IMG/VR virus record: IMGVR_UViG_3300032236_001259
Location: 1 to 64,000 of that record
Direction: 5' to 3' (one strand)
From: a virus
Length of the DNA stretch: 64,000 bases
The notes below the pieces were generated by a model. That model worked only from the letters and a program-made list of their open reading frames with translations, did not search any database and was not told the origin of the DNA. Positions 37,228 to 47,940 of this stretch are shown piece after piece. The position numbers and the translations under genes were made by a program. Position 1 is the stretch's first letter, and every line of letters begins with the position of its first letter.

Positions 37228-39119
37228 TGAATCAAGTTGATATAAAATATATAAATAAAGATTTTTCTAGTTTTAAAGAAGCTTTAATAAACTACGCTAA
37301 AAATTATTTCCCTAATACGTACAACGATTTTAGCGATAGTAACCCAGGTAATATGTTTATTGAAATGGCATCATATGTAGGTGATGTCTTGTCTTTTTAT
37401 ATCGATAAACAGACACAAGAAAATTTCCTATTATACGCTCAAGACAAACAGAATCTTATTTCTATGGCGTATGCATTGGGATATACTCCGAAAGTTACTT
37501 CTACAGCAATTGTATCATTAGATGTTTATCAACAGATTCCCGCTGCTATAAGCGGTGGAATTGCAACTCCAGATTTCAACTATGCATTGGTTATAGGGAA
37601 AGAGACTATGATAAAATCATTGACAAATTCTAATGTTGTATTTGTAACAGAAGATATTGTTGATTTTAGTTTTTCATCTTCGGCTGACCCCACTACCGTT
37701 AGTGTATATCAAATTAATAACATAACAAATCAACCTGACTATTATCTATTAAAAAAGAGCGTTCAAGCAATAGCTGGAACAATAAAGACTGCGACATTTA
37801 CATTTGGGAATCCAATTAAATTTAATTCAGTAACATTACCAGATACTAATGTTGTTGAAATTTTAAATATAACTGATAGTAATGGTGATAAATGGTATGA
37901 AGTACCTTATTTAGCGCAATCTACAGTATTTGAACAGGTTCAGAATAATGAATTAAATGATCCTTTTCTTTCTCAATATTCGGATAGTACGCCTTATTTA
38001 CTTAAATTATTGAAGGTATCTAAGAGGTTTATCACTCGATTTAACCCAGATAATACTTTATCAATAGAATTTGGTTCAGGAGTCGTATCAGGGCCGGATG
38101 AAGAAATAATCCCTAATTCGAATAATGTTGGTATGGGAATAGCTAATTCCATTACAAAATTAACAACAGCATTCGATCCTTCTAACTTTTTATACACACA
38201 GGATTACGGTTTAGCACCATCTAATACTACATTAACTGTAAATTATTTAGTAGGAGGCGGTGTTCAAACAAATGTTCCTTCTAATACTATAAGTCAAATA
38301 TATCAAATTACATCTACTCCAGTAACGTTAAATCCTACTGCTTTAAATCAAAATTTGATTAGTTATGTTCTAGGAACTGTTAGCTTTAATAATCCTCAAC
38401 CTTCATCTGGAGGAGGAAGTGGAGATTCTGATGAAGATATAAGATTAAAAACCATAGCTAATTTTCCTACTCAATTGCGTAATGTAACCAAAGAGGATTA
38501 TATAATACGTGCTTTGAGCATGCCGGCAAAATTTGGAACTATAGCTAAAGCCTATATTGTTCAAGATCTGGCTCTCAGTAATGCTCCAAATGATTTGCAG
38601 GATTATGTCAGCAATAATCCCTTTGCATTGAGTTTATATATTTTATCTTATGATGCTAATAAAAGACTAACAAATTCTTCTCTAGCAATTAAAGAAAATT
38701 TAAGAAATTATCTTTCTGAATATAGAATGATAACTGATGCTGTAAATATAAAAGACGCTTATTATATCAATATTGGTGTTAATTTTGATATAATAGTCCT
38801 CCCTTCGTATAATAGTAGAGAAGTATTAGCTTCAGCTCTTTCTGCAGTTCAAGATTACTTTAATATTGATAAATGGCAGATAAATCAACCTATTATTATA
38901 TCAGATATTTATAACACGATATCACAAATTAAAGGTGTTCAAAGCGTAAAAACAATTAATATAATAAACAAATATGGTTCCGGAACTGATTATTCTATTT
39001 ACGGATATGACATTCAAGGAGCCACGATGAATAATATAATTTATCCAAGTTTAGATCCGTCTATATTTGAGGTTAGATACCCAAATACGGATATATACGG
39101 AAGAGTAGTTACTTATTAA
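37227..39119 (+). CDS. 6: gp6-like baseplate wedge protein
   Basis: 630 residues, close to T4 gp6 (660). N-terminal DFSSFKEALINYAKNYFPN, SDSNPGNMFIEMASYVGDVL and AYALGYTPKV are typical, followed by the baseplate J-like core with GGGSGDSDEDIRLKTIANF and a C-terminal part with KAYIVQD and beta strands. gp6 forms the iris-like ring that triggers sheath contraction. Complete. Confidence 0.85.
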   Translation: MNQVDIKYINKDFSSFKEALINYAKNYFPNTYNDFSDSNPGNMFIEMASYVGDVLSFYIDKQTQENFLLYAQDKQNLISMAYALGYTPKVTSTAIVSLDVYQQIPAAISGGIATPDFNYALVIGKETMIKSLTNSNVVFVTEDIVDFSFSSSADPTTVSVYQINNITNQPDYYLLKKSVQAIAGTIKTATFTFGNPIKFNSVTLPDTNVVEILNITDSNGDKWYEVPYLAQSTVFEQVQNNELNDPFLSQYSDSTPYLLKLLKVSKRFITRFNPDNTLSIEFGSGVVSGPDEEIIPNSNNVGMGIANSITKLTTAFDPSNFLYTQDYGLAPSNTTLTVNYLVGGGVQTNVPSNTISQIYQITSTPVTLNPTALNQNLISYVLGTVSFNNPQPSSGGGSGDSDEDIRLKTIANFPTQLRNVTKEDYIIRALSMPAKFGTIAKAYIVQDLALSNAPNDLQDYVSNNPFALSLYILSYDANKRLTNSSLAIKENLRNYLSEYRMITDAVNIKDAYYINIGVNFDIIVLPSYNSREVLASALSAVQDYFNIDKWQINQPIIISDIYNTISQIKGVQSVKTINIINKYGSGTDYSIYGYDIQGATMNNIIYPSLDPSIFEVRYPNTDIYGRVVTY

Positions 39120-39129
39120 AATTAAAAAT

Positions 39130-39732
39130 ATGTTAAAATTAGAATCTTTAAAAGGACATGTTCCTGATAGCGTTATCGCTCAAATTTCAGGAATTCAAGA
39201 CAAATTTGAAATCAATTCACCTTTGCGTTTAGCTCATTTTTTAGCACAATGTGGACATGAATCTGGTAATTTTAAATTAGTAAATGAAAATTTAAATTAC
39301 GGTGCAAAAGGGCTCCGCGGTATTTTTTCTAAATATTTCCCAGATGACGCAAAAGCTGCAGCATATGAGCGTAAACCTGAAAAAATTGCTAATTTAGTTT
39401 ACGGAAATAGAATGGGAAATGGCCCAGAAGCAAGCGGTGATGGTTGGAAATTCCACGGACGTGGCTTTATTCAGCTTACTGGACATGACAATTATAAAGC
39501 TTTTTCTGATTCAATCGGAGAAGATTGTGTTGCTAACCCAGATTTAGTTGCTACTAAATATCCATTGGCTTCGGCAGCATGGTTTTTCCATAAAAACGGT
39601 TTACATAAATTAGCTGATGGTGGTGCTACAGATGCTGTTGTAACTACTATTACTAAAAGAGTAAATGGCGGAACTATCGGATTGGAGCAAAGAATAAAAG
39701 AATTTAAAAATTTCAATAATTTATTATCTTAA
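39130..39732 (+). CDS. GH19-family endolysin (chitinase/lysozyme type)
   Basis: 200 residues. Catalytic Glu44 in HFLAQCGHESGNF, then NLNYGAKGLRGIFSKYF, YGNRMGN and the substrate-binding WKFHGRGFIQLTGHDNY, all of glycoside hydrolase family 19. It cleaves peptidoglycan glycan. No signal peptide, so a holin or another route is needed to reach the wall. It is less AT-biased at some codons than its neighbours, which hints at separate ancestry. Lies between gp6 and an HNH gene. Confidence 0.9.
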   Translation: MLKLESLKGHVPDSVIAQISGIQDKFEINSPLRLAHFLAQCGHESGNFKLVNENLNYGAKGLRGIFSKYFPDDAKAAAYERKPEKIANLVYGNRMGNGPEASGDGWKFHGRGFIQLTGHDNYKAFSDSIGEDCVANPDLVATKYPLASAAWFFHKNGLHKLADGGATDAVVTTITKRVNGGTIGLEQRIKEFKNFNNLLS

Positions 39733-40445
39733 TGGATTATCAAAAACAATATGATAATTTGATAAAATCTAGATTTATTTTAAAAGATCAAAGATATCAA
39801 GAAAAAAAAGAGGGTATATATTATGAGGGTCATCATATATTACCTAAAGCAAAAGGAGGTGGTGGTACTAGCTCTAGAGGATTAAAACATCATAATATCG
39901 TTCTTTTAACAGCTCGCGAGCATTTTTTGGCTCACTGGTTATTATGGAGAATACATAGAGATAGATCGTCAGCTTTATCTTTTCATAAGATGTTGTCTAC
40001 CAATAAAAATCAAAATCGTATAATTTCATCTAGAGGATACGAGGAGGCTCGATTGGCTTTTTCTGAAACTAATAAAGGTAATCAGTATGGAAAAGGAAAA
40101 ACTAGATTTGTTACCGAAGAAGAAAAACAACATCATTCTAATTTGATGAAAGGTCGTTATATCGGTGATAAAAATCCATTTTACGGTAAATTTCATACTT
40201 TGGAGACTAAAGAAAAGATTTCTATTTCCCGTAAAAATATGAAAAATGAACAGATATCTACATATAAAGGAATAAGAGTTGTTATTAAAGATGGAATAAT
40301 TATTGGTGAATTTAAAAATTCTAAAGAAGTAGCTGAATTTATTGGTTGTTCTATTCCAAATGTAAGACACGTATTAAGTGGCAGTCAAAAAACCGCTAAG
40401 GGGTATATAATTATGTATAAAAATAAAATAAATGGCTGTATATAA
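39732..40445 (+). CDS. Free-standing HNH homing endonuclease
   Basis: 237 residues. HHILPKAKGGG, then LKHHNIVLLTAREHFLAHWLL are the HNH zinc/metal finger; GDKNPFYGKFHTLETKEKIS is a NUMOD3 DNA-binding motif, and a C-terminal helix-turn-helix-like module (FKNSKEVAEFIGCSIPNVRHVLSG) follows. Such genes insert between phage genes and spread by cutting genomes that lack them. It starts on the stop of the endolysin gene and overlaps the following structural gene by 14 bases, showing exact insertion between two late genes. Confidence 0.9.
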   Translation: MDYQKQYDNLIKSRFILKDQRYQEKKEGIYYEGHHILPKAKGGGGTSSRGLKHHNIVLLTAREHFLAHWLLWRIHRDRSSALSFHKMLSTNKNQNRIISSRGYEEARLAFSETNKGNQYGKGKTRFVTEEEKQHHSNLMKGRYIGDKNPFYGKFHTLETKEKISISRKNMKNEQISTYKGIRVVIKDGIIIGEFKNSKEVAEFIGCSIPNVRHVLSGSQKTAKGYIIMYKNKINGCI

Positions 40446-41556
40446 AATATTTGCTGAAAAAGATACTACCCTATACTCAGATTATAATAGTTTAAATTCT
40501 GGGATGGATCCTATTTTAGAATTGTCTAAGAATGCAAGTTTATTGTATGCTACACAATCCTCAGCGGATAGGATACTTATAAAATTTTCAGACGCTGATA
40601 TAAATTATACATTGAATAATTATATATCGAATAGATATTTTAATGCATCATTAAAATTATATTTAGCCAATGCCACAGGATTACCAACTGGTTATACAAT
40701 AGAAGCAAAACCTATTTATGGACCATGGGATATGGGGACGGGAAGATATGCTGACCGCCCCATAACAACAGATGGTGCTTCTTGGGTTTATAGAGGACCT
40801 TCTTCTACTTATTTTGAAAATATATCCTTTACAGGATCTTGGATAGTATCGGCATTTCCTGCAGGAGTTACAGCATCGTTTACATCGATTAATCCGGGTG
40901 GAGGGAATTGGTATACAGCCTCCGCTTCCACTCAGTCGTTTAATATTTATGCGAATAAAGATATAAACATAGATGTTAGTAATATCATTTATATGTATGT
41001 AAGCCAATCTATTCCAAATGATGGCATACTATTAAAAACTGCTGATAATTTAGAATTTAACCCAGCATACAACTATACTTTAAATTATTTTTCAAGAGAT
41101 ACAAATACTATTTATGCTCCAGTATTGGAATTTAAATGGGATGATTCTTCTTTTAATCCTACGGGAAGTGCCATATCACCGGTTACGTCTCAAGATATAA
41201 GAGTATCTTTATCTAATAATAAGGGTGAATTTAATGAAAATGAAATCTATAGGTTTAGATTGAATGTAAGAGATCAATTTCCTGTAAGATTTTTTAATAC
41301 TTCTTCATTATATACCAATTCATTATATTTACCAAGTTCATCTTATTATGCCATAAAAGATGTTAAATCGGATACAACAGTTGTTGATTTCGATTATAAT
41401 TATACTAAGATAAGCGCGGATAATAAAGGTAATTATTTTGACATATATATGAACGGGTTAGAACCGGAAAGATATTATAAATTATTAATAAAAACAGTCA
41501 TCAGCGGATCAACATTGGTTTTTGATAATGAATACTTTTTTAAAGTTTTAGAATAA
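40432..41556 (+). CDS. Baseplate/tail structural protein
   Basis: 374 residues. A DNRLxxxF-like N-terminus (FAEKDTTLYSDYNSLNSG, ILELSKNA) is followed by beta-rich domains with many Ser, Tyr and Gly. I recall similar proteins after gp6 in Bacteroidota and marine myoviruses, in the place of T4 gp7/gp8 wedge proteins, without clear homology to them. Start overlaps the HNH gene. Confidence 0.65.
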   Translation: MAVYKIFAEKDTTLYSDYNSLNSGMDPILELSKNASLLYATQSSADRILIKFSDADINYTLNNYISNRYFNASLKLYLANATGLPTGYTIEAKPIYGPWDMGTGRYADRPITTDGASWVYRGPSSTYFENISFTGSWIVSAFPAGVTASFTSINPGGGNWYTASASTQSFNIYANKDINIDVSNIIYMYVSQSIPNDGILLKTADNLEFNPAYNYTLNYFSRDTNTIYAPVLEFKWDDSSFNPTGSAISPVTSQDIRVSLSNNKGEFNENEIYRFRLNVRDQFPVRFFNTSSLYTNSLYLPSSSYYAIKDVKSDTTVVDFDYNYTKISADNKGNYFDIYMNGLEPERYYKLLIKTVISGSTLVFDNEYFFKVLE

Positions 41557-41897
41557 TGGCTGAAATAGTTCAAATACAAAGAAAAATTTTTGGTAAGAAT
41601 ACATTTAAAAATGTTGTTGATATAAATTTTAATCAACTAATACCAAAAGAATCTACTGCTGCGGTACAACCACCAGCTACAGTTGAAACATTTTTTCAAG
41701 ATTACAATACATTATTTTATGATATTCCTGCTAGTGGTTCTAATAATTCACATTTAGAACTGATTAATAAAAGTAGTGATTATCTAGGAATAAGTTTTAT
41801 AGATTTACAAAATGAAATAAATAATTTAAGATCAGAGAATGTGGCTTTAAAAAATCAAATTTATACGTTGACAAACCCAAGTACAGGTAGTATATGA
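41556..41897 (+). CDS. Small structural protein with C-terminal coiled coil
   Basis: 113 residues ending in FIDLQNEINNLRSENVALKNQIY, a coiled coil suited to trimeric assembly. The N-terminal half (IQRKIFGKNTFKNVVDINFNQL) is of unknown fold. Overlaps the next gene by four bases and may be its assembly partner. Confidence 0.65.
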   Translation: MAEIVQIQRKIFGKNTFKNVVDINFNQLIPKESTAAVQPPATVETFFQDYNTLFYDIPASGSNNSHLELINKSSDYLGISFIDLQNEINNLRSENVALKNQIYTLTNPSTGSI

Positions 41898-44800
41898 TTC
41901 TTTCAGAAAATTTAATAAATACAAATTTAAGTAAATACGATGTTCTAGACGAAGCTTTAATAGCTTCTAAAGAATTTGTAAGAATATTTGGATTACCTCA
42001 AGATTACGTAGAAGCCCATTTATATTCTAGTGATGGAAGACTTCTAGATTCTAATTATAATTTTACAGGGTATACCATACCGGGGAATCTTAAAGGTGAG
42101 ACAACTACTACCACAGAACAATTATCATTTACTCCGGGAAATTATATTGAAAGTTTGGGGTATATAGTTGGAACATATGATATCCAATTTAATATATTAA
42201 GAAAGCAGATTTTCAATACTAATCAGCCTATATTTTTTATAAAAGAAATTTCTTCTGATAGGACTGAATTAGTTATTATTTCTAATGATATATCTAGCGC
42301 AGATGTTGAAAATGGCGTATTGAATTTCATAAATGAAATGCAATCTTCTCCTTACTATAAGGATTTTTTATTGAATTTCGGAGATGATAAATTAGTTAAT
42401 GCGGTTAATATTGCATTAGATAAAAATACAGATCCGTATAATATTCTTGTAAAATTATATAATCCTCTTCCTTCTGAATTTAGTCTTAAATCAACATTAT
42501 GGTTTGTTGAAGAGTTATCTACACCAATTGTTTTTCAGGTAGAGTTATTTCCAGCTATAAAAGAAAATCCAGTACCTAAATTAAGATCTGCTAATTTTGA
42601 TATAAATGTTGATCAGAATTCTATAAAACCATCAAATTATTATAATTCGGTACAATTATTATCTAATAATTCCTTGTCTTCATATAGAGAATTATTAAAT
42701 TCTTTAAATAATCCAGGTATTCAAATCAATGTTGATTACAGTGATTATTCTAATTTTATACATTTTTCTTCGGCAAAACAGAGATTAATAAATTTTTATT
42801 ATAAAGTTAAAAAAATAGAAACGTATAATAGTGATATAGCTTCTATAAAGTCTATACCTAACTATAATGTATCTGTTAATACTAGTCAAAGTGCTTATAA
42901 TTTAGAACAAAATATAAATAATATCATACAAAATTTCGATGGTTATGAAAATTATTTGTATTTTAATTCAGGATCTAGCGCATGGCCAAAATCTAATTCT
43001 TTACCTCCTTATACTCTTTATAGTTCAACTTCTACACAAGTAATAAATTGGTTAGGATCAGATGATTACAATTCTAATAATTACGGTGGTCAATTATATT
43101 CTGCTTCTTTCTATGATAGACAGAATCCTGATAATTTAGTTTATACTGTACCTGAATTTATAATAGAGGACATTTCAAATGAACAATATGCATTGTTTTT
43201 AGAAATGATAGGACAGCATTTTGATAACATTTGGATTTATATAAAGACTATAACTGATCAATATAATACGGCAAATAGTACATCTCAAGGTATATCTAAA
43301 GACCTGGTTTACTATGCTTTAAGATCATTGGGTATTAAGATTTATAATTCTAAATCCGATGATAATATTTTTAAATATTTAATAGGATCCAGCGTTAGTG
43401 GAAGTTATATTCTTTCTGGTTCACAGTATGAAACATTAATAAGTGCATCTGTTTTAGCTGTACCTGGGCAAGATATACAAAAAGAACAACTAAAAAGGAT
43501 TTATCATAATTTGCCTTTATTGTTAAAATCAAAAGGTACTGCTAATGGTATTAGGGCATTAATAAATACATTTGGTATTCCGTCATCTATTTTAGATATC
43601 AATGAATTTGGAGGATCTGATAAGACCAATAAAAACATTGAATATACCTATGATAGATTTTCATATGCATTATATAACTCTGGTTCAAATATATCAGTAG
43701 GATGGTATCCTCAATATGATTATACATCATCCTCTTATACAACATATGCTCCAGACAGCATAGAATTAAGATTTAATCCCGATAAATCTACTTATTATAC
43801 AACTCAATCTATTTTTGAATTATCTCCTAGTGGTTCTACTAATAGAAACATGGGTGTATTAATAAAACCAGATACAACAAAAGGTTTTCCTTATAGTATA
43901 GTAACTACTTATTTATCAGGATCTGCTGGATTTGCAACATCAAGTTTAAGTGCTCCTCTTTATTATACATCATCTACAGGAGAAATGTATTGGTGGAACA
44001 TCATGGTATCCAGGAATTCTCATTATAATTTAAGTCAGACTGGTTCAAATCAATCGTATATTACTTATGTTAAAAATAGAGTTGATACTAGAATAGGTCA
44101 TCAATTGTCTTCTAGTATTAATATAATCGGATCTACCAGTTCTAGTTATAACTTAGCTTGGAATAGTTTTAGTCAGTCATTATATGTTGGGGGTTCAGGT
44201 AAATCTAATTTAGGGGATTTTAAATCCAATTACAGTTTCCAAGGTAAACTTCAAGAATTTAGATTATGGTATAGCCCATTAAGTGAATCTGCTTTTAATT
44301 ATCATACTTTAAATCCTATATCTATAGAAGGAAATACACCGAGTGTAAACTATTCTTATCTTGATTATAGGTTCCCATTAGGTAATGATTTATATACTTA
44401 TAATCATTATTCAAACGCTACTGTAAATTCTTATGATGATAATTATAAATTAAGATTAAATTCAAATGGAATAGCCATACATACTGCTAGTTTCAGCGGA
44501 TTTCCGAATAAAAACAACTATGTTTATAATGAAGAAGAATATGTAACTGATTCTCCTAATTCGGTATATTCTAATAATGTCAATCAAAAGGTTAGAATTA
44601 TCAGTAATTTTATAACTGGTAGCGCATTATCTCCTTTTATCAGATTAGAAGATGATAGTAAAAATGATCTTACAAAAGATTTACATTATGCGGATGTTTC
44701 TTTTTCTCCTCAAAATCAAATTAATAATGATATTATTGCTGAATACGGAGGAACTGTAGATATTGATAATTTAATAGGAGATCCTAGAGATAGCTATAAA

Positions 44801-47227
44801 TCATCATACCCTACTTTAATATCTCAAAATCAACAATATTATTCTAAATTTCTTAATAGATATAATTTAAAAGATTTTATAAAATTAATCCAATATTTTG
44901 ATAATTCTTTATTTAAGATGGTATCAGATTTTGTTCCAGCGAGAACAAATCTACAAACTGGATTAACCATAAAATCTCCGATCTTAGAAAGACCGAAAGC
45001 AAAAATCGGTTATGTTGAACCAACTATTAATTATAACTATTTTAGTAGTGAAATACCTATTCATAACGTAGCTTCAGGTGATAGTAATTATACAAGTAGC
45101 TATAGTGATGGTAGAGATTTTTATAATGGTGAACTTAGTGGTTCTCTTATAAATATTCATAATGAAATTCTATATAAAAATTACAATAAATACTTATATT
45201 TTACCTCTAGTTTAAATACTAATTTATTTGAACATTCTGATTTTAACGTAACATTGAATAATGTATCAGCGAGCGCTGTTTCTAAAATATTTAAAGCTAT
45301 CAATATATATCAACCTGGAGTTTTAGAAGATGTTGAAATACAAGATTCTTTATATTCGGATCCTATATTTACTAGACCTAGATATACCGGTGTTAAATCT
45401 ACAAGCAAATCGTATAATATTTACACACCAGGTGATAGCTCATATGGACAAAATGCTGCGATAGATTATAACACTACTCAATTTGCATGGATTAATCAGG
45501 TAGCAGATCATAATTTAGATTTTTATGATAAAACAAAAGTAAATATTAAATTTTTAATTGATGCTTCTGGTTCTACAAGAGAATTATCAAGGAAAAATGA
45601 TAATCTTTTTGCTGTTCAAAATATATTTAAAAACGGAGATTCGGGTAGCATTTCATTATTAGATCCTTATAATCCATCAAATCAGATATCATTAGAAGGA
45701 GAAAAAATAATTTGGCAAAGTGGTATAAACTATTCACCTTTATTATTCAGGGAATCTAATGAACCTCTTTATTATAATTACACATCATCTATAATTACTC
45801 CAGCTTATCCAACTTTAACTGCTACGCAGACAAGTGATTGGGAATACTCGACTATTATATATTCAGATGGAAATCCAGGACAATATAATAGACAAATAGA
45901 TCTTGATATCGGATTAACACCTAAAGGATACAATTTAACATATGGGATAAATCAATTATCATCTGGTCAATTCGCATTGACTCATCTGTCTCCTTTTAGT
46001 AGCTGGCAGTATGCTTCACCTTCACAAGTTGGAGCAATAAATAATGGTTCTACTGTTAGTTCGACACATGGTGATAGTCTTACTGAAGTAATAAATTTAT
46101 CTGATACTAATCAATTTGTTTATAAAGTTAATCCAAGTTATCTGAATTTTTCAGATTCCATAATTACGGATGATACAATTAGTAAATATACACAAGTTTC
46201 AGATGGTTCCTGGGCTTATATTGTTCCGAGAAATTCTTCGCATTATAACATTGATATAAATATACCGTTTAATATAAGCATTGATGAATCACGTGCCGAC
46301 GGTGCAACTGTTATTCAAGCGATAGCAGTATTAGAAAAAAGTACGGATACTGGAAATACCTGGAGTTATCTTGAACAATCTACTTTTTCACATGTTGAAA
46401 AAGGATCTTTAGGACAACAAGGGTGGGATCCTCATGTTAGTATGATATTTTTAGATGGCAATTCTTTTAATGGTGGAAATGACTCTCCTTTAAGGGTATA
46501 TTGTACAATATCTCTAAGCGATCAAACTTTTAATGCAGGTGATTGTATAAGGGTTAGTTTCTTCATAATAAGAAGAAGGAATTTTTTACCTACAGATTAT
46601 GTTAATACTGCTAGAATATCTTTTAAAAATAGATTTTCATATCCTCCTACAGAAAATATATTATCTGGTACTTTTAGTATTACTGATAATAATCCAAGCG
46701 ATGTTGTTTATAATGTAAATACTGGTTCCGTTTATACAGACTCGTCAGTATTTACTGTTACAGGAACTAATAATAATATTTTACAATTAACAAGTAATGC
46801 CACAACAATTCTTTGGAATAAAGTTGTATTTGTACCAAAAGAACCGCAAAGTGAATTATATTCATCTGTTAAATATCCTTTTTATGTTCATCCTGGAGAC
46901 ATTATAAGACTGGAAAATTATTATACTTATAATCCTACTATTTATAACGTATTATCAGTTAATAATGTAGCGGGTTTAATTCAAATAGAATTAGATAAAT
47001 CCATACCTACGAATATAATAAATTTGGGAGTATCGTCTAGATTTGCTATTTTTAGAAAAGAAAACGATGAAACAAATATTTATTTTTCTTTTATTAAAAT
47101 TAATGGGTCTACTTCTTCCGGTATTATCATACCATGGAATTTGGATAAAGACATAAAAAATAATGTATCAAACATAATAGGACCGTTGAAACCTAAACTT
47201 CTTTCAACTGTTCTTACAATAACATAA
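41894..47227 (+). CDS. Giant tail/baseplate protein with a LamG-like domain
   Basis: 1777 residues, the largest product here. The N-terminus (DEALIASKEFVRIFGLPQDYVEAHLYSSDG) and the segment LLKSKGTANGIRALINTFGIPSSILDINEFGG (given as KGTANGIRALINTFGIPSS and ILDINEFGG) match a family of long baseplate-linked proteins in marine phages. About 590-820 looks like a concanavalin/LamG fold (YVGGSGKSNL, GKLQEFRLWYSPLS), a carbohydrate-binding domain. The remaining 950 residues are beta-rich, Ser/Tyr/Asn-rich modules. Position after gp6 suggests a gp7-like wedge spine that also carries receptor-binding domains. Confidence 0.7.
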   Translation: MILSENLINTNLSKYDVLDEALIASKEFVRIFGLPQDYVEAHLYSSDGRLLDSNYNFTGYTIPGNLKGETTTTTEQLSFTPGNYIESLGYIVGTYDIQFNILRKQIFNTNQPIFFIKEISSDRTELVIISNDISSADVENGVLNFINEMQSSPYYKDFLLNFGDDKLVNAVNIALDKNTDPYNILVKLYNPLPSEFSLKSTLWFVEELSTPIVFQVELFPAIKENPVPKLRSANFDINVDQNSIKPSNYYNSVQLLSNNSLSSYRELLNSLNNPGIQINVDYSDYSNFIHFSSAKQRLINFYYKVKKIETYNSDIASIKSIPNYNVSVNTSQSAYNLEQNINNIIQNFDGYENYLYFNSGSSAWPKSNSLPPYTLYSSTSTQVINWLGSDDYNSNNYGGQLYSASFYDRQNPDNLVYTVPEFIIEDISNEQYALFLEMIGQHFDNIWIYIKTITDQYNTANSTSQGISKDLVYYALRSLGIKIYNSKSDDNIFKYLIGSSVSGSYILSGSQYETLISASVLAVPGQDIQKEQLKRIYHNLPLLLKSKGTANGIRALINTFGIPSSILDINEFGGSDKTNKNIEYTYDRFSYALYNSGSNISVGWYPQYDYTSSSYTTYAPDSIELRFNPDKSTYYTTQSIFELSPSGSTNRNMGVLIKPDTTKGFPYSIVTTYLSGSAGFATSSLSAPLYYTSSTGEMYWWNIMVSRNSHYNLSQTGSNQSYITYVKNRVDTRIGHQLSSSINIIGSTSSSYNLAWNSFSQSLYVGGSGKSNLGDFKSNYSFQGKLQEFRLWYSPLSESAFNYHTLNPISIEGNTPSVNYSYLDYRFPLGNDLYTYNHYSNATVNSYDDNYKLRLNSNGIAIHTASFSGFPNKNNYVYNEEEYVTDSPNSVYSNNVNQKVRIISNFITGSALSPFIRLEDDSKNDLTKDLHYADVSFSPQNQINNDIIAEYGGTVDIDNLIGDPRDSYKSSYPTLISQNQQYYSKFLNRYNLKDFIKLIQYFDNSLFKMVSDFVPARTNLQTGLTIKSPILERPKAKIGYVEPTINYNYFSSEIPIHNVASGDSNYTSSYSDGRDFYNGELSGSLINIHNEILYKNYNKYLYFTSSLNTNLFEHSDFNVTLNNVSASAVSKIFKAINIYQPGVLEDVEIQDSLYSDPIFTRPRYTGVKSTSKSYNIYTPGDSSYGQNAAIDYNTTQFAWINQVADHNLDFYDKTKVNIKFLIDASGSTRELSRKNDNLFAVQNIFKNGDSGSISLLDPYNPSNQISLEGEKIIWQSGINYSPLLFRESNEPLYYNYTSSIITPAYPTLTATQTSDWEYSTIIYSDGNPGQYNRQIDLDIGLTPKGYNLTYGINQLSSGQFALTHLSPFSSWQYASPSQVGAINNGSTVSSTHGDSLTEVINLSDTNQFVYKVNPSYLNFSDSIITDDTISKYTQVSDGSWAYIVPRNSSHYNIDINIPFNISIDESRADGATVIQAIAVLEKSTDTGNTWSYLEQSTFSHVEKGSLGQQGWDPHVSMIFLDGNSFNGGNDSPLRVYCTISLSDQTFNAGDCIRVSFFIIRRRNFLPTDYVNTARISFKNRFSYPPTENILSGTFSITDNNPSDVVYNVNTGSVYTDSSVFTVTGTNNNILQLTSNATTILWNKVVFVPKEPQSELYSSVKYPFYVHPGDIIRLENYYTYNPTIYNVLSVNNVAGLIQIELDKSIPTNIINLGVSSRFAIFRKENDETNIYFSFIKINGSTSSGIIIPWNLDKDIKNNVSNIIGPLKPKLLSTVLTIT

Positions 47228-47242
47228 AAAGTTAAAAATTTA

Positions 47243-47253
47243 ATATTTATATA
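47243..47253 (+). promoter_or_regulatory. Late-promoter-like motif upstream of 47270
   Basis: ATATTTATATA, 16 bases before the ATG, in the only sizeable gap between tail genes. Confidence 0.5.
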
Positions 47254-47269
47254 TACAAAATAGTAAAAA

Positions 47270-47929
47270 ATGGGATTTTTAGATAACACAGTAGTGACAA
47301 TCGACGCCGTATTAACCAAAAAAGGCCGCGAATTATTGGCAAGAAATGATGGTTCTTTTCAAATTACTCAATTTGCTCTAGCAGATGATGAGATAGATTA
47401 TACTCTTTATAATCCATCGCATCCGTCAGGCTCTGCTTTTTATGGAGAATCTATAGAAAATATGCCATTATTAGAAGCGTTCCCAGATGAAAATCAAATA
47501 ATGAGGTATAAATTGATAACTTTACCTATAGGAACAAGTAAATTACCAGTAATTAATGTCGGATATAATAGTATCTCATTAAAACAAGCTGCTTCTTTAG
47601 TTATCACTCCTCAAACGTTAAATTATCTTGGAGCTAGTTCTACATTTGAACCAAGTGGATATACTGTTACTATTGGAGATGCTAGGTTACTAGGAACATT
47701 TACCGGTATAGGTATAGATACAAGTAACATAAATACATCTGACTTAACTACAGTATCTGGAACACAGATAAGTAAAACAGTTATTGGTACATCATTCACA
47801 TTGGTAGGAACTACTGTTAATACTTTGTTTGGCACAAGCCTTACAACTTTAAGCACTACTATAACAGTTCAAGGACGTGATTCAGGTGCTAGAATTACAA
47901 TTCCATTTAATTTAACTAAGAATCAATAA
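47270..47929 (+). CDS. Tail structural protein
   Basis: 219 residues. MGFLDNTVVTIDAVLTKKGRELL and ITQFALADDEIDYTLYNPSHPSG (landmarks TKKGRELLARN and FALADDEIDYTLYN) belong to a family I recall in marine T4-type phages next to tail fibre genes. The C-terminal half is a Thr-rich beta domain (GTSFTLVGTTVNTLFGTS). Probably attaches fibres or forms part of them. Confidence 0.7.
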   Translation: MGFLDNTVVTIDAVLTKKGRELLARNDGSFQITQFALADDEIDYTLYNPSHPSGSAFYGESIENMPLLEAFPDENQIMRYKLITLPIGTSKLPVINVGYNSISLKQAASLVITPQTLNYLGASSTFEPSGYTVTIGDARLLGTFTGIGIDTSNINTSDLTTVSGTQISKTVIGTSFTLVGTTVNTLFGTSLTTLSTTITVQGRDSGARITIPFNLTKNQ

Positions 47930-47940
47930 AAAATTAAAAA

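Noticed and set aside
40026-40370. Leftward 114-residue frame antisense to the HNH gene
   Set aside because: Rich in Phe/Asn/Ser from A/T-rich reverse complement; the HNH frame explains the sequence.
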